Shown in pieces: positions 1-8,461 of a stretch of DNA of 32,259 nucleotides (its first letter is position 1; each line of letters begins with the position of its first letter). This DNA is from Pyrinomonadaceae bacterium (GTDB taxonomy: Bacteria > Acidobacteriota > Blastocatellia > Pyrinomonadales > Pyrinomonadaceae): the NCBI GenBank assembly GCA_013817595.1, contig JACDCK010000004.1, forward strand, positions 1 through 32,259. The letters are read 5' to 3'. A program made the position numbers and the translations under genes. Under the pieces are notes generated by a model. The model was not told the origin of the DNA. It ran no database searches and saw only the letters and a list, made by a program, of their open reading frames with translations.

Positions 1-370
1 GCACGTTTTCCATTTCGGCGAGCATGCTGCGGATCTTCTGCATGTTTTTCCTGACCATCACGTGTGGCAAACCGGTCGTCGCCGAAACTTGCTTCACATA
101 GTCTTCCGGTGTCTGCGGTTCCGTGCCCAGCAACAGCGTGTCGTTCAGGAAGTGATCAGCCGCGCGCCGGCACATCGCCACTAATTCGGCAGTTGAAAAG
201 CGCGCTAGTTTGGCGCGGGCCATTGCTAAATCGCGAAGATCACGCCGAATCAGACCCGCATTAGCCTGGCTGACTTCGACAAACATTTCGCGGGTTTGGT
301 GGTGCGGAATGAGCGCAACATCAAGACTGGTGTATGGCTCGCCGCGGCGAAGTACTGGGATCTTAATCAT
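1..370 (-). CDS. Aldehyde dehydrogenase-like protein, N-terminal part (runs off window)
   Basis: The open frame begins with ATG at 370-368 on the minus strand and stays open to base 1, giving about 123 residues. The start reads MIKIPVLRRGEPYTSLDVA. Phrases such as VSQANAGLIRRDL and the later TPEDYVKQVSATTGLPHVM resemble the N-terminus of aldehyde-dehydrogenase-superfamily proteins (LuxC-like acyl-CoA reductases) that I recall from Acidobacteria and Planctomycetes. The catalytic cysteine and NAD site would lie outside the window, so the call rests on the N-terminus only. It lies 111 bases downstream of the LuxE/PaaK-like gene on the same strand. By analogy with LuxE/LuxC the pair could activate and then reduce a carboxylic acid; this is inference. 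No clear Shine-Dalgarno precedes the start, because the word-repeat cassette at 371-481 abuts it. Confidence 0.6.
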   Translation of the reverse strand, partial: MIKIPVLRRGEPYTSLDVALIPHHQTREMFVEVSQANAGLIRRDLRDLAMARAKLARFSTAELVAMCRRAADHFLNDTLLLGTEPQTPEDYVKQVSATTGLPHVMVRKNMQKIRSMLAEMENV

Positions 371-481
371 TTCCAATTTCCAATTACCAATTTCCAATTA
401 TGATTTTGGTTCAGCGATGAGACCCCGAGTCAAGTGTCATTTTCCGACCAATCGGCAATTGGCAATCGGCAATTGGCAATG
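371..481. repeat. Word-tract inverted repeat cassette (AATTGG family)
   Basis: Bases 371-400 consist of repeated ccaattt/ccaatta words. Bases 448-480 consist of caatcgg/caattgg words that are roughly the reverse complement. The intervening 47 bases show no coding signal. The cassette fills the whole spacer between the stop codon of the LuxE-like gene (482) and the start codon of the aldehyde dehydrogenase-like gene (370). A related degraded pair lies between infC and rpmI. Confidence 0.65.
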
Positions 482-1570
482 TTAGTAAACCCCTTCGACG
501 ACGGAGCCCTGCAATCCGGCGAAGGGTCTCACATTGCGTACACCGTCCCACGGATAAAGCTCGCATGGTGGTTCGCGTTCTGCTGCGTCCCTCTCAAGGA
601 AGCGCGGCATAAAAAACTCTTTCGTTAACGTTGTCAAACGAACACGACCGGTCTCACCATAATTAACAACCCTATCTGGATTATCCGGATCCACTACCTC
701 AATCATCGCACGTGGGAGGGGCGGGTAGTAGATGATAGCGTAGTTGTCTTCTGGGGTCCGCGGTTTGTGTACGGCCAAACCCATCAAGGTATTGCCGTAG
801 GTCGCGGCAAAGTATGCCCCGTCGAGCAGCTCTTCGACTGCGAAACGATGAAACTGTGGCGTCATCTCCGTGCCGCCACAAAAGACGCCCGTGATGCCGA
901 GCTTCTTGAGCGAGACCTTCTCGCACAATGCTTCCAGCAGTTTGGGAGTCGTGAACAGGCACCGAATGTTGTCATGGGCACGCAGCAGAGTGAGACCTTG
1001 CTCAATCACGTGCTGCTTGTACTGCTCGGCCATCTTCGGCTGGCCCATCTTTAAGAGCTTGATGACCCAGCGCGGATCGAGATCGACCATGAAACAGATG
1101 CCGCCGCGATACTGCGTCAGGTGTTCGACCGCTAGTCGCAGCCGGCGTGGGCCGGTGGGACCGAGCGACAACCAGTCAGCCCCCTTGGGAAAATACTCAT
1201 CCGGTAGCGTGGCGCTGAAGGCTTCGTAGTCGAGACGAAAATCCTCGATATTGATCCGAGATTTTGGAACACCTGTGCTGCCGCCCGTTTCGAACGTGTA
1301 GACCGGGCGACCAGCATAGCCTTTCGGCACCCAGCGGCGCACCGGACCTCCGCGCAACCATTCATCCTGAAAAGGGCCTAATTTCGAGAGATCATCGTAG
1401 GTTTGGATGGCCTCTCGTGGATCAAAGGAAATCGTCTGGGCGTAATCCAACCAGAAAGTGCAGCCCGTCTCCGGGTTGAAATGCCATTGGACGACCTCGC
1501 CTACCCAGGCATCGAGGGTTGCGCGTGATTGTTTGATGTTTGTTTCAAGCGTCGCTTCAGCGGTAGACAT
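482..1570 (-). CDS. LuxE/PaaK-like adenylate-forming enzyme (acyl-protein synthetase or phenylacetate-CoA ligase-like)
   Basis: A 362-residue protein of the ANL adenylate-forming superfamily. The ATP/phosphate-binding loop is visible as ETGGSTGVPKS (about residues 94-104). A second core motif follows in the region GVFCGGTEMTPQFHRF and YGNTLMG (about 230-265), and GETGRVRLTTLTKEFF (about 306-321) resembles the hinge-proximal segment. The length matches LuxE and is shorter than a full PaaK (about 430 residues). Family members activate carboxylic acids as acyl-adenylates and transfer them to a thiol; the substrate cannot be read here. The start is supported by GGGAGC about 4 bases upstream of the ATG. 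The aldehyde-dehydrogenase-like gene follows on the same strand, suggesting a two-gene carboxylate activation/reduction unit. Confidence 0.7.
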   Translation of the reverse strand: MSTAEATLETNIKQSRATLDAWVGEVVQWHFNPETGCTFWLDYAQTISFDPREAIQTYDDLSKLGPFQDEWLRGGPVRRWVPKGYAGRPVYTFETGGSTGVPKSRINIEDFRLDYEAFSATLPDEYFPKGADWLSLGPTGPRRLRLAVEHLTQYRGGICFMVDLDPRWVIKLLKMGQPKMAEQYKQHVIEQGLTLLRAHDNIRCLFTTPKLLEALCEKVSLKKLGITGVFCGGTEMTPQFHRFAVEELLDGAYFAATYGNTLMGLAVHKPRTPEDNYAIIYYPPLPRAMIEVVDPDNPDRVVNYGETGRVRLTTLTKEFFMPRFLERDAAEREPPCELYPWDGVRNVRPFAGLQGSVVEGVY

Positions 1571-1694
1571 TTTGCTCCCAGTTTTGGCAGGGCGCTAAGT
1601 AACTTTCTCTAACGATAAAATACCAGAGGAGGTTTTGAAAACATAACCCTCACAGCGGTAACTTTCGGGACACCATTTCCAACTAGTTCATTTC

Positions 1695-2674
1695 TTAGGA
1701 GCTGAGGCTTTCGAGTTCTTCGGCGGTTCGAGGCCAGTCGGCGCGGAGGAGGCGCGAAAGGGCTCGGTCCGCGAGAAGCTTTCCCGCAGTTTGGCAGACC
1801 GGACAATAGTTGGTCTCGTTGGAGGCGTAGCGGATACGCTGGATCTTCGCATTGCAGTGAGGGCATAACTGCCCGTACCGGCCGTGAACGGCCATCTCTG
1901 GACGAAACGCGGTCACCTTTTCGGGAAAGCCTCGTGCACCCAGACCACTCGGACGGACGCCCACCTTTGCAGATCCGTCGGCTCCCGCGAAGCGTTTGTC
2001 TAGTTTCTTCTCACTATCTTTCTCTAATGCAGCCCGCAAGAGTATTACCCAGTGGTTGAGAGTCGCGCGCGTTGAGTTGAACAGGCGTTGGATTTCCTCT
2101 GAGGTGAGTTTTTGCGTGAGCGCGATCGGGGACAGCTGAGCATGCCAAAGAATTTCGTCTGAATAAGCGTTGCCGATGCCGCTAAATAACCGGGGATCGG
2201 TGAGTGCGCGCTTCAAAGTGTGATTGGCCGACTGGAGAACCTTGGCGAAGCTTTCCAGGTCAGTCTCAAAAATCTCGACGCCGCCTGGATTCAGTCGCTG
2301 AAGGTCGGCTTCGCCCTCGATTAGGTGGAGGGAAGCCCGCCGCTGAGTCCCTGCTTCTGTGAGTGAAAGAGTTCCGCTCGTGAAACCGAAAATCGCCAGG
2401 CGCATCCTGGAAGCTTTTACTGCACGCTCGTGCCAGTGAAGGCGTCCGGCAATCATCAAATGGAGCACCAGCCAGAGATCATCTTCGAGACCGATACAGA
2501 TGCGTTTACCTAAGCGACGCAACTTAACCACTTTGCAGCCCTCCACGCGGGTAATTGGCGGTTGTGTCGTACGCAGGAGAAAAGGCGACCCCAGCTGTAC
2601 GCGTTGGAGTTTTGACCCAGAATACGCTGCTCCAGCGCTTCGATATAGACGATGATGTCCGGGTATTCAGGCAT
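1695..2674 (-). pseudogene. Fpg/Nei-family DNA glycosylase, split by a single frameshift
   Basis: The main frame (1695-2546) encodes a formamidopyrimidine-DNA glycosylase-like protein. It has LRRLGKRI, whose lysine is expected to bind DNA phosphate, the helix-two-turn-helix region ALTDPRLFSGIGNAYSDEI, and a C-terminal zinc finger with CPHC and CPVC. The proper N-terminus MPEYPDIIVYIEALEQRILG lies upstream in another frame, starting at 2674, and carries the Pro2-Glu3 catalytic pair of the family. The two parts join if one base is added to the T run at 2610-2613 (A run on the coding strand), giving an expected continuation KLQRVQLGSPFLL. So the gene is either inactivated or contains a homopolymer sequencing error. 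Without the upstream part the protein lacks its catalytic Pro/Glu. The zinc finger has SNETNYCPVC where classical Fpg carries an arginine, a pattern I recall from the MPEYPD subfamily. No repair partner lies next to it. Confidence 0.8.
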
Positions 2675-3140
2675 GGATGTTAAGCCCAGTCAAAATCCAT
2701 TCGCCGGTTACGCAGATTACTCTGATTTGAAAACAAGATGTTGGCAATGCCTTTTGGGATAAGGGAAATTTGCCGAAGTTAGTGTATTAGGAATCCAGTA
2801 CACCAGCTACCGAAAGCGGCCGCGACCAAGCCAGTACACGCAGGTGGAATTTAGAACATTTCAATTACTCTCACACCCCACATCGTTCGCTTATCGGACG
2901 ACGGCAGGCGCCTACGTTGTCAAGAGGCTTCTGTAAAGAGGCATAATTTATGGGCGGGAACTCGAGCCAGTGTGGCAAGTCTCCGGCGGCACCGTTCTTG
3001 CTAATTCGACGCAAAGCGCACAGCAAGAGCTAACAGCCTCTAGCAAACAGGTGCGAGTTTGTTCGCACCACTCTTCTGATACTGCAAACACAGCGATTGG
3101 AATAGAACCGTGAAGGGGACGACACACAAGGGAGGGGAGC
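2675..3140. other. Intergenic region upstream of the ferritin-like gene
   Basis: No convincing gene is seen; the minus-strand open frame across 2948-3151 has no recognisable family features. The region should hold the promoter of the ferritin-like/catalase pair. TTGTCA (2917-2922) and CATAAT (2942-2947) are present, but the 19-base spacing is long, so they are not annotated separately. A perfect hairpin sits at 3050-3069. Confidence 0.5.
3050..3069. promoter_or_regulatory. Perfect 7-bp hairpin/dyad upstream of ferritin-like gene
   Basis: GGTGCGA (3050-3056) and TCGCACC (3063-3069) form a perfect dyad around a 6-base centre, 71 bases before the ferritin-like ATG. It could be an operator for an oxidative-stress or iron regulator, or an mRNA leader hairpin. 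There is no T run after it, so a terminator is unlikely. Confidence 0.35.
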
Positions 3141-3761
3141 ATGAAGAACAATACCTTACTTACAAATCACGTTACGGAATTGTTATATCAAGCGCTGGAA
3201 ACGGAAAAGGGAGGCGTGCAAATCTATACCACCGCCCTCCGTTGCGTTGTGAATGAGGAACTTAAGGAAGAGTGGCAGAAGTATCTGGACCAGACGAAGA
3301 ATCACGTCCAGGTGGTTTCTGAAGTCCTCAAGAGCATGGGACTCAATCCGGAAACAGAAACGCCTGGCCGCAAGATTGTCCGACACATCGGCACCTCCTT
3401 AGTAAAAGCTATGGAGATGGCTTTGCGAGGAGGCGACGCTAAGTCAGCGCAAATTGTAGCAGCGGAGTGCGTGACACACGCCGAAACGAAGGATCACCTT
3501 AATTGGAGCCTCATCGGAGAGCTGGCTAAGAAGGCCGAGGGTGAGGCGGGCAATGTGCTGAAGGAAGCCTACGATCGGGTGGAACCCGAAGAAGACGAGC
3601 ACCTCTATCACACGCAGGGTTGGACACGCGAGCTTTGGATCGAAGCCCTCGGGATGCCGGCAGTGCTTCCTCCACCAGAGGAAGTGCAGGACGTAGGATC
3701 GGCTATCGAAGCCGCCCAGGCGAAGAAGGGGCGGAAGAAGGCAGCAGGCGGTAAACAGTAG
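3141..3761 (+). CDS. Ferritin-like (four-helix) domain protein
   Basis: A 206-residue protein with a strong ribosome site (GGGAGGGGAGC just before ATG). The helix-rich sequence has ferritin-like metal-ligand spacing: LETEKGGVQIYTTAL (about 16-30) supplies Glu, YLDQTKNHVQVV (about 49-60) supplies His, and AAECVTHAETKDHLNWSL plus EPEEDEHLYHTQGW (about 112-163) supply more Glu and His. These suggest a di-iron or iron-storage fold, but the exact ligands are inferred. The C-terminus is a lysine-rich tail (KKGRKKAAGGKQ) that could touch nucleic acid, as in some Dps proteins. It is followed by the catalase gene after 143 bases, which fits iron and peroxide detoxification. Exact subfamily and enzymatic activity are not known. 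Confidence 0.7.
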   Translation: MKNNTLLTNHVTELLYQALETEKGGVQIYTTALRCVVNEELKEEWQKYLDQTKNHVQVVSEVLKSMGLNPETETPGRKIVRHIGTSLVKAMEMALRGGDAKSAQIVAAECVTHAETKDHLNWSLIGELAKKAEGEAGNVLKEAYDRVEPEEDEHLYHTQGWTRELWIEALGMPAVLPPPEEVQDVGSAIEAAQAKKGRKKAAGGKQ

Positions 3762-3830
3762 GCGTAAGAACCACGACAAGTTTCGAATTCACGCACATAA
3801 CACGTTAGACGCTAATGCCTTCCGTTAGTG

Positions 3831-3860
3831 TCAACCGCTGCTTAATCCATAGCGGCTTGA
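3831..3860. promoter_or_regulatory. Inverted repeat between ferritin-like and catalase genes
   Basis: TCAACCGCT (3831-3839) pairs with AGCGGCTTGA (3851-3860) with one bulged C, giving a 9-bp stem and an 11-base loop. No T tract follows. It lies 45 bases before the catalase start and could be a regulator site or a processing hairpin. Confidence 0.35.
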
Positions 3861-3904
3861 CCGCGTTCACACATCAGTTAGAAGTCACACATTGAGGGAG
3901 ACAT

Positions 3905-6160
3905 ATGACCACAAGAAAAGAGGCGAGCAAGGGGAAGGTGAAGGCCCAAGTGAAAGTGCCAACGGCGGACGCCAGGCAAGAACAGTTGGTGCAGAATTCT
4001 CCATATCGGGCCAACGACGCGAAGATAGACGAGTTGGAGAAGAATGCTGAGGACAGCGCCGGAGAATTCCTCACCACCAATCATGGCGTGCGCATCAATG
4101 ATAATCAGAATTCGCTGAAAGCCGGCGATCGTGGTCCGACCCTGCTGGAGGATTTTATCCTGCGGGAGAAGATCACTCATTTCGACCATGAGCGCATTCC
4201 TGAACGGGTCGTGCATGCGCGCGGGTCGGCAGCGCACGGTTATTTTCAAGTTTACGAATCAATGGCCCAGTATACAAAGGCGGGATTTCTCCAGGATCCA
4301 ACGGTCAAGACACCGGTGTTTGTTCGTTTCTCGACGGTGGCCGGTTCGCGGGGATCGAGCGATCTCGCCCGTGACGTGCGGGGTTTCGCCGTCAAATTTT
4401 ATACCCAGGAGGGAAACTACGATCTGGTCGGCAATAACATCCCGATCTTCTTCATTCAGGACGCGATCAAGTTTCCCGACCTGATCCACGCTGTAAAGCC
4501 GGAACCCCACAATGAAATTCCGCAGGCGGCATCTGCGCATGACACGTTCTGGGATTTCATCTCGCTGATGCCGGAATCAATGCACATGATCATGTGGGTG
4601 ATGTCCGATCGCGCCCTCCCCAGAAGTTTCCGCATGATGGAAGGTTTCGGCGTTCATACCTTCCGTTTCATTAACGACAGGGGCAAGGCGCGCTTTGTAA
4701 AGTTTCACTGGAAACCCGTGCTTGGCCTGCACCAGGTCGTCTGGGACGAAGCCCAGAAGATTTCCGGTAAAGACCCTGACTTTCATCGCCGCGATCTTTG
4801 GGAAGCCATTGAGAACGGTGACTTTCCGGAATGGGAGTTTGGTGTCCAAATAGTCGAAGAGAAGGACGAACACAGCTTTGACTTCGACCTGCTCGATCCG
4901 ACGAAAATTATTCCTGAAGAGATCGTTCCGGTGCGCCGAATTGGCAAGATGACGCTCAATCGCAATCCCGACAACTTTTTCGCGGAGACCGAGCAAGTCG
5001 CTTTCCACACCGGGCACGTTGTGCCTGGGATCGATTTCACCAACGATCCGCTCCTGCAAGGTCGGCTTTTCTCGTACCTGGATACGCAACTACTGCGTTT
5101 AGGTGGTCCAAATTTTCATGAGATTCCGATTAATCGTCCGGTGGCGCCCGTGCACAATAATCAACGAGACGGCTTTATGCGCCAGACGATCAACAAGGGT
5201 CAATCAGCTCACGACCCCAACACTACCAGGGGTGGCTGCCCGTTTCAGGCGGGAGCAGATATGGCTGGGTTTACCAGCTTCACAGAAAGGATTGACGCTC
5301 AAAAGATTCGCGCGCGTAGCGCAAGCTTCTTCGATCACTTCAGCCAGGCCACACTCTTCTATAACAGCCAGTCTGAGCCGGAGAAAAACCACATCGTCAA
5401 CGCGTTCCGTTTTGAGTTGGGTAAAGTGGAGACGAAGCCTATCAGAGAGCGCATGCTGGCCTTGATTGCACAAGTAGACAAGGCTCTGGCTAACCAAGTC
5501 GCCGAAGGTTTGGGATTGAAAGTGCCGTCTAAGCTGGATAAGCCTCTCAACATGAGCATACCCGCCGATGGTGACCCAAGAAAGTTTCAGCCGAAGCGAG
5601 TCTCACAAGGAATAGAAAACTCTCCTGCGCTGAGCATGGTGAATAACCCCAATTTTCCCAAAGACACAATCAAAACTCGGAAAATAGCGTTCTTAGTGGC
5701 GGATGGATTTGACGACGTTGCCGTCTCAGACATGAAAAAAGCGCTAATGACTGCAGGGGCGCTGGCCATGACTGTGGCTCCGCGTCTGGGAGTTTTGACT
5801 GGAGCAAACGGGGAAGAGTGTAAAGCTGATTTCAGTTTTCTCACCGGCTCGTCTGTCTTGTTCGATGCGGTGTACGTTCCTGGAGGCGATGCGAGCGTGG
5901 CAGCTCTCCAAGGCGAACCCGAAGCCCTTAACTTCGTGGATGAGGCTTACAAACACTGCAAAGCGATCGCTGCCACCGGAGCGGCCGTCGGGTTGCTAGC
6001 CAGATTCCAGGGTGAGAAATCACCCGATACAAACACCAGTGACGATCCAGTCGCCGCAAACCAAGGTGTAGTCACCAGTCGTGAGTCCGTAACAGACGAC
6101 TTTGCTTTGGTCTTCATTGAAGCCATCGCCCAGCATCGACACTGGGAGCGCGAAAGATAG
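3905..6160 (+). CDS. katE: Large-subunit (HPII/KatE-type, clade 2) heme catalase
   Basis: A 751-residue monofunctional catalase that dismutates hydrogen peroxide to water and oxygen. The catalytic histidine is in ERVVHARGSAAHGYF (about residue 105), the heme-pocket Asn in DLVGNNIPIFFIQD (about 178), and the proximal heme tyrosine in RLFSYLDTQLLRLG (about 392). The signature RFSTVAGSRGSSDLARDVRG is intact. From about residue 590 (TRKIAFLVADGFDD) to the end it has the flavodoxin/DJ-1-like C-terminal domain typical of the large-subunit clade, matching the usual length of about 750. GAGGGAG lies 6 bases before ATG 3905. It follows the ferritin-like gene and may be co-transcribed with it. The protein is probably cytosolic because no signal peptide is seen. 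The reading frame is intact throughout. Confidence 0.95.
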   Translation: MTTRKEASKGKVKAQVKVPTADARQEQLVQNSPYRANDAKIDELEKNAEDSAGEFLTTNHGVRINDNQNSLKAGDRGPTLLEDFILREKITHFDHERIPERVVHARGSAAHGYFQVYESMAQYTKAGFLQDPTVKTPVFVRFSTVAGSRGSSDLARDVRGFAVKFYTQEGNYDLVGNNIPIFFIQDAIKFPDLIHAVKPEPHNEIPQAASAHDTFWDFISLMPESMHMIMWVMSDRALPRSFRMMEGFGVHTFRFINDRGKARFVKFHWKPVLGLHQVVWDEAQKISGKDPDFHRRDLWEAIENGDFPEWEFGVQIVEEKDEHSFDFDLLDPTKIIPEEIVPVRRIGKMTLNRNPDNFFAETEQVAFHTGHVVPGIDFTNDPLLQGRLFSYLDTQLLRLGGPNFHEIPINRPVAPVHNNQRDGFMRQTINKGQSAHDPNTTRGGCPFQAGADMAGFTSFTERIDAQKIRARSASFFDHFSQATLFYNSQSEPEKNHIVNAFRFELGKVETKPIRERMLALIAQVDKALANQVAEGLGLKVPSKLDKPLNMSIPADGDPRKFQPKRVSQGIENSPALSMVNNPNFPKDTIKTRKIAFLVADGFDDVAVSDMKKALMTAGALAMTVAPRLGVLTGANGEECKADFSFLTGSSVLFDAVYVPGGDASVAALQGEPEALNFVDEAYKHCKAIAATGAAVGLLARFQGEKSPDTNTSDDPVAANQGVVTSRESVTDDFALVFIEAIAQHRHWERER

Positions 6161-6771
6161 TCATGAGTTATACGCGCATACTCCTGAGTTGTCACCGAGC
6201 TGCGATTGAAGAAGGCTGAGTGAAAGTCCGTTCGGGACCTCTGTTGTTACAGAGATCTCTATCTCATACCGCGGAACGAGATCAGTAGGGTCTCCGTCAT
6301 GGCTCTCGCTATATAGAGCATCCCTTGCGTTCGCAATCGCTTTCATTCTGACTCTGGCTGGGACTGATGTGGATTCTCCACCGGCGGAAGATATTCATTA
6401 AGGTGTGACGCAACCTGTCATGCTCCGCTGGACGCGAGAAGGTCCGGCACCGGGAAGTGTCCTAATATGAAATCCAGACCTCGTATCCTCCCAAAGATAT
6501 GAGTCCGACGTTGCTGGGGCGAGGACAGTGACGCTCTTTTGCTTTGGCTATATAATCCGTTATCAAATTTCAACTCGCCTCAACTACCCGGGCAGGCAGA
6601 GAAAAAAAAGTTGGACTTCCCTCACGCGGCAGGCGAGCGAAAAACTCATCAACGGGGCTTAGAGGGAAGGGCGGCATGCCCGATCCTTTGCCTGTTTTGG
6701 CCACATGCTCCGAAAAGAGCCTCGCGGTAGGGTCAGGACTGGCACGCGCATTCAAGGTAAGGAGGCCAAAG
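6161..6771. other. Intergenic region after catalase
   Basis: No supported gene. A short dyad CTCTGT/ACAGAG (6239-6254) lies after the catalase stop. A 61-residue minus-strand frame at 6161-6346 has no recognisable features or ribosome site. A consensus -10 hexamer TATAAT is at 6551-6556. Confidence 0.5.
6551..6556 (+). promoter_or_regulatory. Possible -10 element for the radical SAM gene
   Basis: A perfect TATAAT occurs 215 bases before the radical SAM start at 6772. The expected -35 position (around 6528-6533) carries a poor match (gtgacg). Support is therefore only the -10 hexamer and its position. Confidence 0.25.
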
Positions 6772-8301
6772 ATGAACAAGTTGAGAGTGATTATCTTAAA
6801 GCCGAGCAAGTACGCGTTGAATGGCTACGTCGATAGGTATCGTTGGGGATTCATGCCGAACAGTACGGTCCCTCATCTTCGCAGTATGACCCCGGACAGT
6901 TTTCGCGGTGCCCCAGTTGAAGTGCTTACAGTTGACGAATACGTCCATACGGATTTGGACTATCTTGCTCTCTTAAGAAGAGAGCTCGGACATCGAATCC
7001 TACTTGCCATCGTGGGCGTGCAAAGTCACCAGTTACATCGCGCGCTGGACCTGGCGGCATATGCGCATCAGAACGGTTGCCTGACGGTCATTGGCGGGCC
7101 TCATCCGATGACTTGCGATACGTCAATGCTGCAAGGTCGCGGCGTGAGTTTCGCTTTGGCTGAAGCTGAGCTTGTTTGGCTCGACATCCTGGAGGATGCG
7201 TTGGCCGGACAGCTACAACCCGTTTATGGACAGAAGCAGCGTTGGCAGCGGGAGCTTGACTCCCCGGTTATTAGCCCGCCGAACAAGAAGGACATGCAGC
7301 GTTACGTTATACCGATGCTCGGACTTTACCCGGCGCGCGGCTGCCCCTTCACCTGTAACTATTGCTCCGTGATTAAAATTGCTGGTCGCAGAGTTCGCAG
7401 CCAGAGCGTTGAGACAACAATCAAAAGTCTCAGAGCAGCTAAAGCTGCCGGCATCAAGATGATTATGTTTACGTCTGATAATTTCAATAAATATGCACAG
7501 GCCGAAGAGCTTCTCAATGCCATGATTGACGAAAAGCTCGATCTGAAGTTTTTCGTCCAGTGCGATACCCAAATTGCCAGACAGGAAAAGCTGGTCGAGC
7601 TTTCATCAAGAGCCGGATGTTTTGAGATATTTGTGGGTGTTGAGTCCTTCAATCGCAGCACACTGCTCGCCGCGAAAAAGGGTCAGAATCATCCTGAACT
7701 CTACAAGGATATAGTTGACCTCTGCCAGACCTACGGAATTTCTTCTCATTTTTCAAACATAATCGGCTTTCCTAAGGACACCGCATCCAGCATCAAATGC
7801 CACATTAAGACTCTCTGCGAGTTGAGTCCGTTACAGGCTTCTTTCTACATCTTATGTCCCATTCCGGGAACTGAGCAGTACAGCGAATTCTTATGCGCAG
7901 GATTAATAGCTGAAAGAAATCTCGACCGCTTCGACGGGACTGTTCTCACCTGGAATCACCCCGATCTTTCGCGTCAGGAACTCACTTCTTTATTGTTCCG
8001 CTGCTATACCACGTTCTATTCGTTGAAACACACGATTTCGAGCCTTCGCCGACAGTCAGACGCGGATGGTAGATGGTTCCGATCACTTGCGACGCTTACT
8101 CTCTCGTCCTTCAGTCGTTACGCATCATTCCGCCGGGCCCACCCAATGTCCGGCGGGGTGAAACGTGTGTATCTGGACTCTTCTAGTGATTACATACCGC
8201 TGCGTAAAACTATGTTCGACTTCGAATTTGCGCCCCTGCCGCAGATCTTGCAATTACCGGAAGCGGATCAAGCCTTGAATCGTCGGGCCAAAATAAATTG
8301 A
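6772..8301 (+). CDS. B12-binding-domain radical SAM protein
   Basis: A 509-residue protein if translation starts at ATG 6772, which has GGAGGC 9 bases upstream and begins MNKLRVIILKPSKYALNGY. An in-frame ATG at 6676 would add 32 unlikely residues. The N-terminal part (about 1-150) looks like a cobalamin-binding Rossmann domain (AAYAHQNGCLTVIGGPHPM). The radical SAM cluster motif CPFTCNYC is at about residues 191-198 (CxxxCxxC). A TIM-barrel core follows with MFTSDNFNKYAQAEELL and FEIFVGVESFNRSTL, typical of BchE/methylthiotransferase-like radical SAM enzymes. The C-terminal 120 residues (after about 390) are not recognisable. The substrate is unknown, and neighbours do not suggest a pathway because the following genes are a broken kinase and desaturase. 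Confidence 0.8.
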   Translation: MNKLRVIILKPSKYALNGYVDRYRWGFMPNSTVPHLRSMTPDSFRGAPVEVLTVDEYVHTDLDYLALLRRELGHRILLAIVGVQSHQLHRALDLAAYAHQNGCLTVIGGPHPMTCDTSMLQGRGVSFALAEAELVWLDILEDALAGQLQPVYGQKQRWQRELDSPVISPPNKKDMQRYVIPMLGLYPARGCPFTCNYCSVIKIAGRRVRSQSVETTIKSLRAAKAAGIKMIMFTSDNFNKYAQAEELLNAMIDEKLDLKFFVQCDTQIARQEKLVELSSRAGCFEIFVGVESFNRSTLLAAKKGQNHPELYKDIVDLCQTYGISSHFSNIIGFPKDTASSIKCHIKTLCELSPLQASFYILCPIPGTEQYSEFLCAGLIAERNLDRFDGTVLTWNHPDLSRQELTSLLFRCYTTFYSLKHTISSLRRQSDADGRWFRSLATLTLSSFSRYASFRRAHPMSGGVKRVYLDSSSDYIPLRKTMFDFEFAPLPQILQLPEADQALNRRAKIN

Positions 8302-8461
8302 TTCACAAGTGAATGAGGTGTCTGGTCTGATAGTAAAATACGCTGCATAAGGGGTCGTGTCTTTCAAATTAAGACAGTCCCGAAAGCTGCGTTCAAAGTG
8401 ACACGCCGCCAAAAATAACGATAAACTACCCAGGAAAGAATTCAGTTTTATTCTGTAAGAC

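Noticed and set aside
2948-3151. 67-codon minus-strand frame opposite the ferritin-like leader
   Set aside because: Composition is not protein-like and it overlaps the ferritin-like ribosome site.
6161-6346. 61-codon minus-strand frame after the catalase
   Set aside because: No Shine-Dalgarno, no recognisable motif, and it starts in a low-support intergenic area.
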